64,000 nt of DNA from Streptomyces sp. LUP47B (lineage in GTDB: Bacteria > Actinomycetota > Actinomycetes > Streptomycetales > Streptomycetaceae), in the NCBI RefSeq assembly GCF_001746295.1, contig NZ_MJAH01000003.1, forward strand, positions 428,533-492,532. The letters run 5' to 3'. The position numbers and the translations under genes are program-made. Under the pieces are notes generated by a model. The model had not been told where the DNA came from and ran no database searches. It saw only the letters and a program-made list of their open reading frames with translations. This document shows positions 1 to 8,484 of the stretch, piece by piece (the first letter of the stretch is position 1; each line of letters starts with the position of its first letter).

Positions 1-147
1 GGCGACGTCGACGCCCTGGCCGGACGCCTGAGTGAGGCCGTGCGCGAGCGGACCGGTGTCAAGCCGGTGCTCGACATGCGCACCGAGGAGGACCTGTTGA
101 AGACCATGACCAGCGTCGCCAAGTTCCCCCGGGTGGTGAAGACCTGA
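1..147 (+). CDS. C-terminal fragment of a phenylacetate-CoA ligase-like (PaaK family) enzyme
   Basis: The window opens inside a reading frame that runs to a TGA at 145-147. The 48 visible residues (ALAGRLSEAVRERTGV early, then a VAKFPRVVKT tail) look like the C-terminal lid of a PaaK-type adenylate-forming CoA ligase, which usually carries an amphipathic ALxxRLxEAVRxRxGV helix. The stop overlaps the next ATG (TGATG), so the two genes are translationally coupled. Ligase function is inferred from this short tail and from the CoA-pathway neighbours; the catalytic core lies outside the window. Confidence 0.55.
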   Translation, partial: GDVDALAGRLSEAVRERTGVKPVLDMRTEEDLLKTMTSVAKFPRVVKT

Positions 148-857
148 TGGCCCGCGCCGACACCCTGGCCCGTGCCAGGACGCTCGACCGCCCCGAGCTC
201 GCCTATCTCATGCGCTTCCCGACCGCCGACGGCGTCCGGGACCTGGAGCTGACCTGGGCGGAACTCGCCCGCGACACCGAGTGGGCCACCGCACGGCTGC
301 GCGAACACGGCCTCGCCGCCGGGCAGCGGGCCCTGCTGACCGCGTCCGGCTTCGAGGGCTTCTGGGGACATGCGGTGATCGGCGCCCTGCGCGCACTGAA
401 GGTGCCGTACGGCATCGCCGAGGCGATGGGCTGGGACCATCGCCGCACCGCGGTCTTCCACCGCGAACTGACCCCGCACGCGGTGATCGGCCTGTCGGCG
501 GAGACGCTGGAAGGGCTCGCCGGCATGACCGACATCGGCGAGATGTTCCGGTCCACGCCCGTCGTGCTGGCCCGGCCCACCGCCGTACCCGTCCTGCGCG
601 GAGTGGGGGTGACCGCCTCCGTGATCTCGGCGGTGGGACCGGCTCTCGCGCTGGAGTGCCCCGAGCGGAGCGGCGCACATGTCAACGGCGCCGAATGGCG
701 GTTCGGCGAGCGGGACGGACAGCTGACCGTGGCGGCGGGGGAGGGGCGCACCTCGCCCCTGCCCGAGACACCGCTCGGCATCACCGGACGCGTCGTCGTG
801 AGCCGGTGCGGCTGCGGCAGCGACAACCCGCGAGTCCTGCTCGCCGAGGCCAACTGA
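147..857 (+). CDS. Protein resembling only the N-terminal part of an AMP-dependent CoA ligase
   Basis: 236 residues. Residues ~35-115 follow the N-terminal subdomain of ANL enzymes (LTWAELARDTEWATARLREHGLAAGQRALLTASG in two stretches, then a GALRALKVPYGIAE-like segment), comparable in layout to the ligase at 14081. There is no P-loop (SGTTGxPKG type) and no C-terminal lid, so it cannot be a complete ligase. The ATG overlaps the stop of the PaaK-like gene, which suggests a partner or accessory subunit. It could also be a decayed ligase, but the frame is intact and coding-like. Function unknown. Confidence 0.6.
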   Translation: MARADTLARARTLDRPELAYLMRFPTADGVRDLELTWAELARDTEWATARLREHGLAAGQRALLTASGFEGFWGHAVIGALRALKVPYGIAEAMGWDHRRTAVFHRELTPHAVIGLSAETLEGLAGMTDIGEMFRSTPVVLARPTAVPVLRGVGVTASVISAVGPALALECPERSGAHVNGAEWRFGERDGQLTVAAGEGRTSPLPETPLGITGRVVVSRCGCGSDNPRVLLAEAN

Positions 858-880
858 CCTTTCCAATGGAGGAATTGAGC

Positions 881-1792
881 ATGTCTGAAGGAGTGGTCGA
901 AGGCCGGATCGCGGTCGTCACCGGCGCCGGCAACGGGATCGGCCGGGCGCACGCCCTGGCGTTCGCCGCACACGGGGCGAAGGTCGTCGTCAACGACCTG
1001 GGCGGCGGACGGGACGGCGGGGGCGCCTCCGCAGGGCCCGCCCAGAGCGTGGTCGACGAGATCGTCGCGGCCGGCGGCGAGGCGGTGGCCAACACGGACG
1101 ACATCTCCACCTGGGAGGGCGCCGGCCGGCTCGTCCAGCAGGCCGTGGACACCTACGGCGGCCTGGACGTGCTGGTCAACAACGCCGGCATCCTGCGCGA
1201 CCGGATGATCGTGTCGATGACCGAGCGGGACTGGGACAGCGTGATCGCCGTCCACCTCAAGGGCAGCTTCGCCACCCTGCACCACGCGGCCGCGTACTGG
1301 CGCGAGCGCGCCAAGTCCGGTCAGGACAACGACGCCCGGGTGATCAACACGACCTCCCCGTCCGGCATCTTCGGCAACCCCGGCCAGTCCAACTACGGCT
1401 CCGCGAAGGCCGGCCTCGCCAGCCTCACCCTCATCGCCGCCGCCGAACTCGCCCGCTACGGCGTGACGGTGAACGCCATCGCGCCCACCGCGCTGACCCG
1501 GCTGACCGAGGACATCGAGATGATGAAGCAGGCCGCCGAGATGCAGGACCTGACCCCCGAGGCCATCTCGCCGCTGGTGGTGTGGCTGGGCTCGGCCGCC
1601 TCGCGCGAGGTCACCGGCCGGGTGTTCGGCGTCGTCGGCAACCGGATCACGGTCCTGGAGGGCTGGGCCAACGGCCCCACCGCCGGTGCGGACACCCGCT
1701 GGACACCGGAGGAGCTGTCCTCCGTCGTCCCGAACCTGGTGGCCAAGGCGGCTCCGAACGCCGATGTCCTGGGCAACCGGAACGGGGCCTGA
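881..1792 (+). CDS. SDR-family 3-hydroxyacyl-CoA dehydrogenase (MFE-2 type)
   Basis: 303 residues, a classical short-chain dehydrogenase with the extended C-terminus of MFE-2/Hsd17b4-like hydroxyacyl-CoA dehydrogenases. TGAGNGIG (14-21) binds NAD(P), NNAG is at 100-103, and the catalytic residues are Ser159, Tyr172 and Lys176. The VNDLGGG and VIAVHLKGSF segments are typical of this subgroup. The ATG at 881 follows GGAGGA (868-873). The likely role is NAD-dependent oxidation of a 3-hydroxyacyl-CoA, feeding the thiolase two genes downstream. A paralogue is encoded at 7550-8461. Confidence 0.88.
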   Translation: MSEGVVEGRIAVVTGAGNGIGRAHALAFAAHGAKVVVNDLGGGRDGGGASAGPAQSVVDEIVAAGGEAVANTDDISTWEGAGRLVQQAVDTYGGLDVLVNNAGILRDRMIVSMTERDWDSVIAVHLKGSFATLHHAAAYWRERAKSGQDNDARVINTTSPSGIFGNPGQSNYGSAKAGLASLTLIAAAELARYGVTVNAIAPTALTRLTEDIEMMKQAAEMQDLTPEAISPLVVWLGSAASREVTGRVFGVVGNRITVLEGWANGPTAGADTRWTPEELSSVVPNLVAKAAPNADVLGNRNGA

Positions 1793-1793
1793 G

Positions 1794-2252
1794 ATGACGA
1801 CGACACAACGCCCGGTCGCCGAGGGCCTGTTCACCTGGCCGCCGGCCGCCGCGCCCCTCCGGCTGATCGGTTCCGAGTGCAGGGTGTGCGGCCTGGTGAG
1901 CTTCCCGGCGGCCGCGACCTGCGTCCGGTGCACGAGCGACGAGTCGAAGGAACGGCTCCTGGCGGACCGCGGCACGCTGTGGACGTTCACGACCCAGGAC
2001 TTCCGCCCGCCGTCCCCGCCGTACGACGGCCCCGAGGCCTTCGAGCCGTACTCCGTCGGATACGTCGAGCTCCCCGGCGAGCTGCTGGTCGAGGCGCGAC
2101 TGACCGAACCCGACCCGGACAAGCTGCGGATCGGGCAGGACATGCGGCTGACGCTCGTGCCCTACACCGTGCAGGACGACGGCACGGAGGTCGTCACCTT
2201 CGCGTTCGCCCCTGTCGACCAGTCCACCCATGCCGAACAGGAGGCGTCATGA
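1794..2252 (+). CDS. DUF35 zinc-ribbon/OB-fold acyl-CoA-binding protein, partner of the next thiolase
   Basis: 152 residues. Cys29-x2-Cys32 and Cys43-x2-Cys46 form the rubredoxin-like zinc ribbon, followed by an OB-fold (about 55-140). DUF35 proteins are obligate partners of many SCP-x type thiolases and of the Ltp2 aldolase, where they help bind the CoA thioester. The start ATG at 1794 is 1 bp after the SDR stop, and the 3' end overlaps the thiolase start (ATGA), the usual arrangement for such a pair. Confidence 0.88.
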   Translation: MTTTQRPVAEGLFTWPPAAAPLRLIGSECRVCGLVSFPAAATCVRCTSDESKERLLADRGTLWTFTTQDFRPPSPPYDGPEAFEPYSVGYVELPGELLVEARLTEPDPDKLRIGQDMRLTLVPYTVQDDGTEVVTFAFAPVDQSTHAEQEAS

Positions 2253-3397
2253 CCGAGGCCGTCATCATCGGGGTGGGCCTCCACCCCTTCGGCCGGTTCG
2301 CCGGCAAGCCCGCGCTGGACATGGGCGCGGACGCGGTACGGCTGGCGCTCACCGACGCGGGCGTGACCTGGCCGCAGATCCAGGGCGGTTACATCGGCAG
2401 CTACGAGGTCGCCAACCCGGACGCGATCGTCGGCCGGCTCGGCCTGACCGGCGTACCGCTGCGCGGTGTCTTCAACGGCTGCGCGACGGCCGGTACGGCG
2501 GTGGCGCTGGCCGCCCGCGCCATCGAGACCGGCGAGCACGACCTGACCATCGCGATCGGCCTGGACAAGCACCCGCGCGGTGCGTTCGCCGCCGACCCGT
2601 CGGTGGCCGGCATCCCCTCCTGGTACGGACAGACCGGGCTCTTCCTCACCACCCACTTCTTCGGCATGAAGATCAACCGCTATATGCACGAGCACGGCAT
2701 CTCCCACGAGACGCTCGCCCGCGTGGCGTCGAAGAACTTCCGCAACGCGGCCGGAAACGAGAAGGCCTGGCGCCGTACGCCCCTGTCGCCCGAGGAGGTC
2801 CTCGCCTCCCCGGTCCTCAACTACCCGCTGCGCCAGTTCATGTACTGCGGCCCGAACGAGGGCGCCGCGGCGATCGTGATGTGCCGGGCCGACCAGGCCC
2901 ACAAGTACACGGGCAAGCCGGTACGGGTCCGCTCCACCTCCCTGCGCAGCCGCAGGCTCGGCGCGTTCGAGGTGCAGAGCCCGTCCTTCCCGGTCGGGGA
3001 GCCCGTGGACAGCCCCAGCGTGGATGCCTCCCGGGACGCGTACGAACGCGCGGGCATCGGCCCCGAGGACGTCGACGTGGCCCAGCTCCAGGACACCGAC
3101 GCCGGCTCGGAGATCATCCACATGGCCGAGAACGGTCTCTGCAAGGACGGCGAGCAGGAACGCCTCATCGCCGAGGGCGCCACCGAGATCGGCGGCCGGC
3201 TCCCGGTCAACACCGACGGCGGACTGCTCGGCAACGGGGAACCGATCGGCGCGTCCGGGCTGCGCCAGATCCACGAGATCGTCCTCCAGCTGCGCGGTGC
3301 GGCGGGCACGCGCCAGATCCCCGGCACACCCCGCGTCGGCTACACCCACCTGTACGGCGCGCCCGGTGCGTCGGCGGTGACGATCCTCTCGACCTGA
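2249..3397 (+). CDS. SCP-x/lipid-transfer-type thiolase with altered active-site histidines
   Basis: 382 residues of thiolase fold. The N-terminal half keeps the nucleophilic cysteine context NGCATAG (Cys78). The two other usual catalytic boxes differ: where SCP-x thiolases have HDxF there is LQDTDAG, and where they have GHPxGATG there is GEPIGASG (His to Glu). Known thiolases need Cys-His-Cys/His, so it may cleave or condense its acyl-CoA by a modified mechanism, or not act as a thiolase. It overlaps the DUF35 gene, so a Ltp2/ChsH2-like complex is likely. Confidence 0.82.
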   Translation: MTEAVIIGVGLHPFGRFAGKPALDMGADAVRLALTDAGVTWPQIQGGYIGSYEVANPDAIVGRLGLTGVPLRGVFNGCATAGTAVALAARAIETGEHDLTIAIGLDKHPRGAFAADPSVAGIPSWYGQTGLFLTTHFFGMKINRYMHEHGISHETLARVASKNFRNAAGNEKAWRRTPLSPEEVLASPVLNYPLRQFMYCGPNEGAAAIVMCRADQAHKYTGKPVRVRSTSLRSRRLGAFEVQSPSFPVGEPVDSPSVDASRDAYERAGIGPEDVDVAQLQDTDAGSEIIHMAENGLCKDGEQERLIAEGATEIGGRLPVNTDGGLLGNGEPIGASGLRQIHEIVLQLRGAAGTRQIPGTPRVGYTHLYGAPGASAVTILST

Positions 3398-3413
3398 CAG
3401 CGGAGCGAACGCG

Positions 3414-4661
3414 ATGGAATCCGACGACATGCAGGACTTCGCCGCCGAGGCACGCCGTTTCCTCGACGCCCACGTGGCGAAGGCCCCCGACCGCACCGCC
3501 GTCGCCTGGGGCGAGGGCGACGACTCGATGGCGTACTTCAGCAGCCTCCCGCCCGAAGAGGAACGGGAGTTCGTGCAGCGTGCCCGGGAATGGCAGCGGA
3601 TCCGCTACGAGAACGGCTTCGGCTGGATCACCGGGCCGGTGGAGTACGGCGGCCGGGGCCTGACCCCCGTGCACGACCTGCTCTACGACGCCGTCGAGTC
3701 GGAGTACGACGTCGCCGACACCGGTGTGCTCAGTGTGATCGGCCTGGGCATGATCGGGCCGACGATCCTGGCCCACGCCCAGCCCCACATCAAGGACCGC
3801 TGGCTGCCGGCGATGTACCGCGGGGACGCCATCGCCTGCCAGCTGTTCAGCGAGCCCGGCGCGGGATCCGACCTGGCGAGCGTGGCGACCCGGGCCGTCC
3901 GCGAGGGCGACAGCTGGGTGCTGAACGGCCAGAAGGTGTGGACGTCGGTCGCCCAGCACAGCCAGATCGGCCTGGCCCTGACCCGTACGAACCCCGACGC
4001 GCGCAAGCACCGTGGCATCACGGCCTTCCTGGTCCCCATGGACACCCCGGGCGTCGAGGTCCGGCCGCTGCGGCAGATGACCGGCGGCGCGGACTTCAAC
4101 GAGGTGTTCCTCACCGACGTCCGGATCCCCGACGACCACCGGCTCGGCGAGGTCGACGGCGGCTGGACCGTCGCCCTGACCACCCTGATGAACGAGCGCG
4201 CGACCGTCGGCAGCGAAGGGGTCGGCCCGGTGGGCGCCGCCCTGTCCCCGGACCACCTCTCCGCGCTCATGCGGGCCACCTGGACCTGGGACGACCGCGC
4301 CCTGCGCGCCCGCCTCGCCGAACTCCTGGTGGACGTGCTGGCCACCGAACACCTCAACGCCCGCGCCCTGCGCAAGCTGCGCGCCGGAGTCGCGCCGGGC
4401 CCCGAGATGTCCATCTCGAAGCTGATGTACGGCCAGAACCTGACTCAGGCGGCGCACTTCGTGTCCGACGTGCTCGGTCCCCGGATCATCGCCGACACCG
4501 GCCAGTGGGGCACCTACGCCTGGACCGAACTGCTCCTGGCCACACCGGCGTTGCGCATCCTCGGCGGCACCGAGGAGATCATGAAGAACATCCTCGCGGA
4601 ACGCGTCCTCGGCCTGCCCAAGGAACCGGTGACCGCCGCTGCCAAGGAGGTGCGGTCGTGA
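3414..4661 (+). CDS. Acyl-CoA dehydrogenase, alpha-type subunit (FadE family)
   Basis: 415 residues. Shows the FSEPGAGSDLAS flavin/substrate signature near 145, the QKVWTS segment, and a C-terminal GGTEEIMKNILAERVLGL tail typical of actinobacterial FadE proteins that work on steroid or bulky acyl-CoAs. The residue just before the GT of the medium-chain-type EGT motif is Gly, so the catalytic base, if present, sits elsewhere, as in isovaleryl-type and ChsE-type enzymes. The next gene is a second dehydrogenase overlapping by GTGA, which suggests an alpha2beta2 heterotetramer. An alternative ATG lies at 3429. Confidence 0.88.
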   Translation: MESDDMQDFAAEARRFLDAHVAKAPDRTAVAWGEGDDSMAYFSSLPPEEEREFVQRAREWQRIRYENGFGWITGPVEYGGRGLTPVHDLLYDAVESEYDVADTGVLSVIGLGMIGPTILAHAQPHIKDRWLPAMYRGDAIACQLFSEPGAGSDLASVATRAVREGDSWVLNGQKVWTSVAQHSQIGLALTRTNPDARKHRGITAFLVPMDTPGVEVRPLRQMTGGADFNEVFLTDVRIPDDHRLGEVDGGWTVALTTLMNERATVGSEGVGPVGAALSPDHLSALMRATWTWDDRALRARLAELLVDVLATEHLNARALRKLRAGVAPGPEMSISKLMYGQNLTQAAHFVSDVLGPRIIADTGQWGTYAWTELLLATPALRILGGTEEIMKNILAERVLGLPKEPVTAAAKEVRS

Positions 4662-5773
4662 CCGCCGACGAGAGCGAACTGCGGGAACTGCGGGCAGCCG
4701 TACGGGAGTTCATGGAGGTCAAGTCGCCGGAGGAGGCCGTGCGCAAGCTCATGGAGAGCCAGCCGCGCTTCGACCCGGCGGTGTGGTCCCAGGCGGCCGA
4801 CCAACTGCGCCTGCCCGGCCTCGCGATCCCGGAGGAGTACGGCGGCGACGGCTTCGGCCTGGTCGAACTCGGCGTGGTGCTGGAGGAGATGGGCCGAGCG
4901 CTGTTCTGCGCCCCCTTCTTCGCCACCGTCCTCCTGGCAGCCCAGGCCCTGCTGGCCTCGGGGGACAAGCAGGCCTGTGCGCGACTTCTCCCCGGCATCG
5001 CGGCCGGACGGACCACGGCCACCCTCGCCGTCGCCGAGGACCACGGCTCCTGGGACTCCGCTATGGTCTCCGCACGCGCCGTGCCGGACGGCGACGGCGG
5101 CTGGACGGTACGCGGCCGCAAGTCCTTCGTCATCGACGGTACGACGGCCGACCTGATCCTCGTCGTCGCCCGTACCGTCGCAGGACCCACCCTCTTCGCC
5201 GTTGAGCGGGACGCCGCGGGACTCGCGGCGGAACCGATGGAGACGCTGGACGCCACCCGGGCCATGGCCCGGCTGACCTTCGACGCCGTACCCGCGACCC
5301 TCGTGGGGTCGGAGGGGGCGGGCGGCCGCATCATGGCCAGGGTCCTCGACATCGCCTCCGTCGGGCTGGCCGCCGAGCAGGCGGGCGGGGCACGCCGGTG
5401 CCTGGAGACGAGCGCGGACTACGCCCGCGTCCGTCATCAGTTCGGCCGGCCGATCGGCTCCTTCCAGGCGGTCAAGCACAAGTGCGCCGACATGCTCGTC
5501 CAGGTGGAACTGGCCGAAGCGTCCTCCCGTGAGGCGGCCCGGTTGGCCGACGAGGACTCCCCGGACTTCCCGGTCGCCGCGGCCGTGGCCCACGCCTGCT
5601 GCTCACGGGCGTACATGACCGCCGCCATGGAGAACATCCAGGTCCACGGCGGCATCGGCTTCACCTGGGAACACCCGGCCCACCTGTACTTCCGACGGGC
5701 CAAGTCCTCACAACTGCTGTTCGGCGGCCCGGCGGTGTACCACGAGCGGCTGCTGGACCGGCTCGGGATTTGA
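4658..5773 (+). CDS. Acyl-CoA dehydrogenase, beta-type subunit (FadE family)
   Basis: 371 residues from the GTG that overlaps the previous stop. Contains PEEYGGDGFG (~50), the RHQFGRPIGSFQAVKH segment (~250), and NIQVHGGIGFTWEHPAHLY near the end, which is highly conserved in the smaller ChsE-type subunits. It lacks the C-terminal EGT/GGT box, consistent with a subunit that completes the FAD/CoA site of the neighbouring alpha chain. It is the last gene of the operon and is followed 17 bp later by a strong hairpin terminator. Confidence 0.87.
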   Translation: MTADESELRELRAAVREFMEVKSPEEAVRKLMESQPRFDPAVWSQAADQLRLPGLAIPEEYGGDGFGLVELGVVLEEMGRALFCAPFFATVLLAAQALLASGDKQACARLLPGIAAGRTTATLAVAEDHGSWDSAMVSARAVPDGDGGWTVRGRKSFVIDGTTADLILVVARTVAGPTLFAVERDAAGLAAEPMETLDATRAMARLTFDAVPATLVGSEGAGGRIMARVLDIASVGLAAEQAGGARRCLETSADYARVRHQFGRPIGSFQAVKHKCADMLVQVELAEASSREAARLADEDSPDFPVAAAVAHACCSRAYMTAAMENIQVHGGIGFTWEHPAHLYFRRAKSSQLLFGGPAVYHERLLDRLGI

Positions 5774-5790
5774 CAGGCACGACGGAACAC

Positions 5791-5836
5791 GAAGAAGGGT
5801 GAAGGCCCCGGTCTCCCGGGGCCTTCACCCTTCTTC
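5791..5836. terminator. Bidirectional intrinsic terminator (perfect 21-bp stem)
   Basis: GAAGAAGGGTGAAGGCCCCGG at 5791-5811 pairs perfectly with 5816-5836 around a 4-nt loop. It lies between two convergent operons (ending at 5773 and 5853), so it can terminate transcription from both sides. Confidence 0.9.
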
Positions 5837-5852
5837 ACTCACCTTGCGCCGG

Positions 5853-7010
5853 TCAGCCGCGCGCCGCCTCCCCCAGCAGCGCCTTCGCGATGATGACCTG
5901 CTGGATCTGGCTGGTGCCCTCGTAGATGCGGAACAGCCGGGCGTCACGGTAGAAGCGCTCGACGGCGACCCCGCGCATGTAGCCCGCGCCGCCGTGGACC
6001 TGTACCGCCCGGTCGGCGACCCGCCACACCATCTCGCTGGCGAAGTACTTCGTGCAGGACGGCCCGATCTTGGTGTCGGTGCCGGCGTCGAAGGCGCGGG
6101 CGGCCTCCAGGACGGTGGCGCGTCCGGCGTAGTAGTCGGTCTGCGAGTCGGCGATCAGGCCCTGGACGAGCTGGAAGGAGCCGATGAGCTTCCCGGACTG
6201 CTTGCGGGTGCTCGCGTAGGCGACCGACTCGTCGACCAGACGCTCGGCCATGCCGACCATCAGCGCGGAGATGTGCACCCGCCCGTGGGCGATGCAGCCC
6301 ATCGCGGTGGAGAAGCCCCGGTTCAGGCCGTCCTCGCCGCCGACGAGCGCGGAGGCCGGCACACGGACGTCGTCGAAGAACACGTCCGCTGTCCAGGCGC
6401 CGAACTGACCCATCTTGTGGTCCTTGGGAGCCACGGTGAGACCCGGGGTACCGGCCGGGACCAGGAAGGTCGAGATGCCGCGGGTGCGCGGGGCATCCGG
6501 GTCGGTGCGGGCGAAGACCATGAAGACGTCGGCCAGCGGGGCGTTGGTGATGTACCGCTTGGCGCCGTTGATCACCCACTCGTCGCCGTCGAGGTATGCC
6601 TTCGTGGTGAGCGTCGAGGGGTCGGAACCCGCGTCGGGCTCGGTGAGCGCGAACGACGCCAGGACGTCACCCGAGGCGATCCTCGGCAGCCAGTGCGCCT
6701 TCTGTTCCTCCGTACCGCCGACCATGAGGACATGACCCGCGATGCCGTTGTTCGTGCCGAACATCGAGCGCAGGGACGGAGTCGTGTAGCCCAGCTCGAA
6801 CATCAGCTGGGCTTCCTCGTACATCGACAGCCCGAGCCCGCCGTACTCCTCGGGCAGTGCGAAGCCGAACAGGCCCATCTTCTTGGCCGCCTCGCGGATG
6901 TCCGCGGGCATCTCGTCCTTCTCGTCGATCTCCGCCTCGAGCGGCACGACACGGTCCCGGACGAAACGCCGGACCTCGGACAGCACCGCGCTGAAGTCAG
7001 CCGCGTCCAT
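5853..7010 (-). CDS. Acyl-CoA dehydrogenase
   Basis: 385 residues, a complete FAD-dependent acyl-CoA dehydrogenase. PEEYGGLG (~55), FALTEPDAGSD (~127), the NGAKRYITNA flavin segment and a C-terminal RIYEGTSQIQ box are all present; the Glu of YEGT is the expected catalytic base. Unlike the paired subunits in this window, it therefore looks self-sufficient, likely as a homotetramer acting on a short/medium or branched acyl-CoA. It is the last gene of the six-gene reverse operon that starts at 11212, and it ends at the shared terminator. Confidence 0.92.
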   Translation of the reverse strand: MDAADFSAVLSEVRRFVRDRVVPLEAEIDEKDEMPADIREAAKKMGLFGFALPEEYGGLGLSMYEEAQLMFELGYTTPSLRSMFGTNNGIAGHVLMVGGTEEQKAHWLPRIASGDVLASFALTEPDAGSDPSTLTTKAYLDGDEWVINGAKRYITNAPLADVFMVFARTDPDAPRTRGISTFLVPAGTPGLTVAPKDHKMGQFGAWTADVFFDDVRVPASALVGGEDGLNRGFSTAMGCIAHGRVHISALMVGMAERLVDESVAYASTRKQSGKLIGSFQLVQGLIADSQTDYYAGRATVLEAARAFDAGTDTKIGPSCTKYFASEMVWRVADRAVQVHGGAGYMRGVAVERFYRDARLFRIYEGTSQIQQVIIAKALLGEAARG

Positions 7011-7040
7011 GTCGACTCTCCCTTGTTGCCCTCATCGGTC

Positions 7041-7553
7041 TCACTGATCTGTCTCGTCGGGCTTCTTCTCGGGCCGGTAGCACAGCGCCAGCAGCGCAGC
7101 CGCGCTCGCCGTGCCGATCGAGGCCGCCAGCAACGCGTGCCGGCTGCCCGCGCGTTGGCGGCGCAGCAGGCCGTCGACCGAGTACCGGCCGTTGCCGAGG
7201 GCCGCCAGTGCGACGGCCGCACCGCCCACGACACCGGCGTACTCCCAGCCGCCCTTGAAGACGAAGAAGCCCTTGCCCCGGTGGTCGGTGCGGGCCGCCA
7301 CGGTCATCAGGCCGACGGCCGCCGCGGCCGGGAGCGGGTTGGCCGCGCCGAGCGCGATGCCCACCCCGGCGGCCATCTCGGTGCCGGCGGCCATACGGGC
7401 GTGCACCTCGGCCGGCTGGAGACCGAGCGCCTCGAACCAGCCCGTGGTGCCCTTGAGCCCGCCCGGCCCGGCGACCTTGTTCCAGCCGTGCGCGAAGAGC
7501 ATCGGGCCGAGGGTCGCGCGCAGCGCGAGGGCGGCGGCGTCATGGCCCTTCAC
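7041..7553 (-). CDS. DoxX-family membrane protein
   Basis: 170 residues with four hydrophobic stretches (roughly 5-25, 55-75, 78-90/105-120 and 140-158). The N-terminal RATLGPMLFAHGWNKV matches the DoxX motif, in which a GxxK/N-containing helix is followed by a glycine-rich loop. DoxX proteins are small integral membrane proteins of unclear role, sometimes tied to thiosulfate oxidation or redox stress; nothing here points to sulfur chemistry. The ATG overlaps the SDR stop upstream (ATGA), so it belongs to the catabolic operon, possibly as a membrane anchor or quinone-linked factor. Confidence 0.78.
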   Translation of the reverse strand: MKGHDAAALALRATLGPMLFAHGWNKVAGPGGLKGTTGWFEALGLQPAEVHARMAAGTEMAAGVGIALGAANPLPAAAAVGLMTVAARTDHRGKGFFVFKGGWEYAGVVGGAAVALAALGNGRYSVDGLLRRQRAGSRHALLAASIGTASAAALLALCYRPEKKPDETDQ

Positions 7554-8461
7554 TGGCCGACGCCCGTCGCCCGGCCCGCGGGCACGGCGCCGTACAACTG
7601 GGGTACGGCGTCGACGAGTTCGTCGTAGGTGAGGGCCTGGCCCGACTGGCTCGGGTGGACGGCGGCGACGGTCCAGCCCTGCAGCCGGTTCAGCCGGTTG
7701 CCCTCGATGCGCAGGACCTGGCCGGTCAGCCAGGCCGCGCTGTCGGAGGCCAGGTAGACGACGACACCTGAGGCGTTGGCGGGGTCGCGCGGGTCGAAGC
7801 CCTCGACGGCCTGGAGGGACTCGCCGACGGCCAACCCGTCGGTCATGCGCGTGGCCGCGATCGGCGAGATGGCGTTCGCGGTGACTCCGTACCGGCGCAT
7901 CTCCAGGGCGGTGAGGACGGTGAGCCCGGCGATCCCGGCCTTCGCCGCCCCGTAGTTGGACTGCCCCTGGTTACCGAACAGGCCGGTCCCGGACGTCGTG
8001 TTGATCACGCGGCCGGCCACCTGCTCGCCCCGCTTCGACGCCTCGCGCCAGTACGCGCAGGCGTGCCGGGTGAGCGCGAAGGTGCCCTTCAGGTGTACCG
8101 CGATGACGCTGTCGAACTCGGCCTCCGTCATCGAGAACAGCATGCGGTCGCGCACGATCCCCGCGTTGTTCACGACGATGTCGAGGCGGCCGAACTCCGC
8201 GACGGTGTCCGCGACCATGGTCTCGGTCGCCGCCCAGTCCGTCACCGAGGAGTGGTTGGCGATCGCCCGGCCGCCGAGCTTGGTGATCTCGGCGACGACC
8301 TCGTCGGCGGGGGAGTCGCCGGTCTGCTCGCCGTGTATGCCCGAGCCGAGGTCGTTGACCACCACGGTCGCGCCGGCCTCGGCGAGCGCCAGACAGTGCG
8401 CCCGGCCAAGGCCCCTTCCGCCGCCCGTGACGATGGCGACCTTGTCGTCGAGGATGCCCAC
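7550..8461 (-). CDS. SDR-family 3-hydroxyacyl-CoA dehydrogenase (MFE-2 type)
   Basis: 303 residues, a paralogue of the SDR at 881. TGGGRGLG is at 12-19 and the catalytic triad is Ser157, Tyr170, Lys174. VNDLGSG, VIAVHLKGTF and GNQGQSNYGAAKAG mark the MFE-2-like hydroxyacyl-CoA dehydrogenase group. Two such enzymes in one island suggest two successive rounds of beta-oxidation or two stereo-/chain-specific substrates. It lies between the CoA-transferase gene (23 bp upstream) and doxX (4-bp overlap). Confidence 0.88.
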   Translation of the reverse strand: MGILDDKVAIVTGGGRGLGRAHCLALAEAGATVVVNDLGSGIHGEQTGDSPADEVVAEITKLGGRAIANHSSVTDWAATETMVADTVAEFGRLDIVVNNAGIVRDRMLFSMTEAEFDSVIAVHLKGTFALTRHACAYWREASKRGEQVAGRVINTTSGTGLFGNQGQSNYGAAKAGIAGLTVLTALEMRRYGVTANAISPIAATRMTDGLAVGESLQAVEGFDPRDPANASGVVVYLASDSAAWLTGQVLRIEGNRLNRLQGWTVAAVHPSQSGQALTYDELVDAVPQLYGAVPAGRATGVGQ

Positions 8462-8484
8462 GCCGTACCTCCAGATAGATGAGT

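Noticed and set aside
203..2143. Very long reverse-strand open frame over the first operon
   Set aside because: It is antisense to well-supported genes (SDR, DUF35) with Shine-Dalgarno and overlap signals; its protein is low-complexity Arg/Gly/Ala and has no domain. High GC content creates such frames throughout the window.
5799..7628. 609-codon forward open frame opposite the acyl-CoA dehydrogenase and doxX
   Set aside because: Shadow frame of clear reverse-strand enzymes; it starts inside the terminator and has no recognisable motif.
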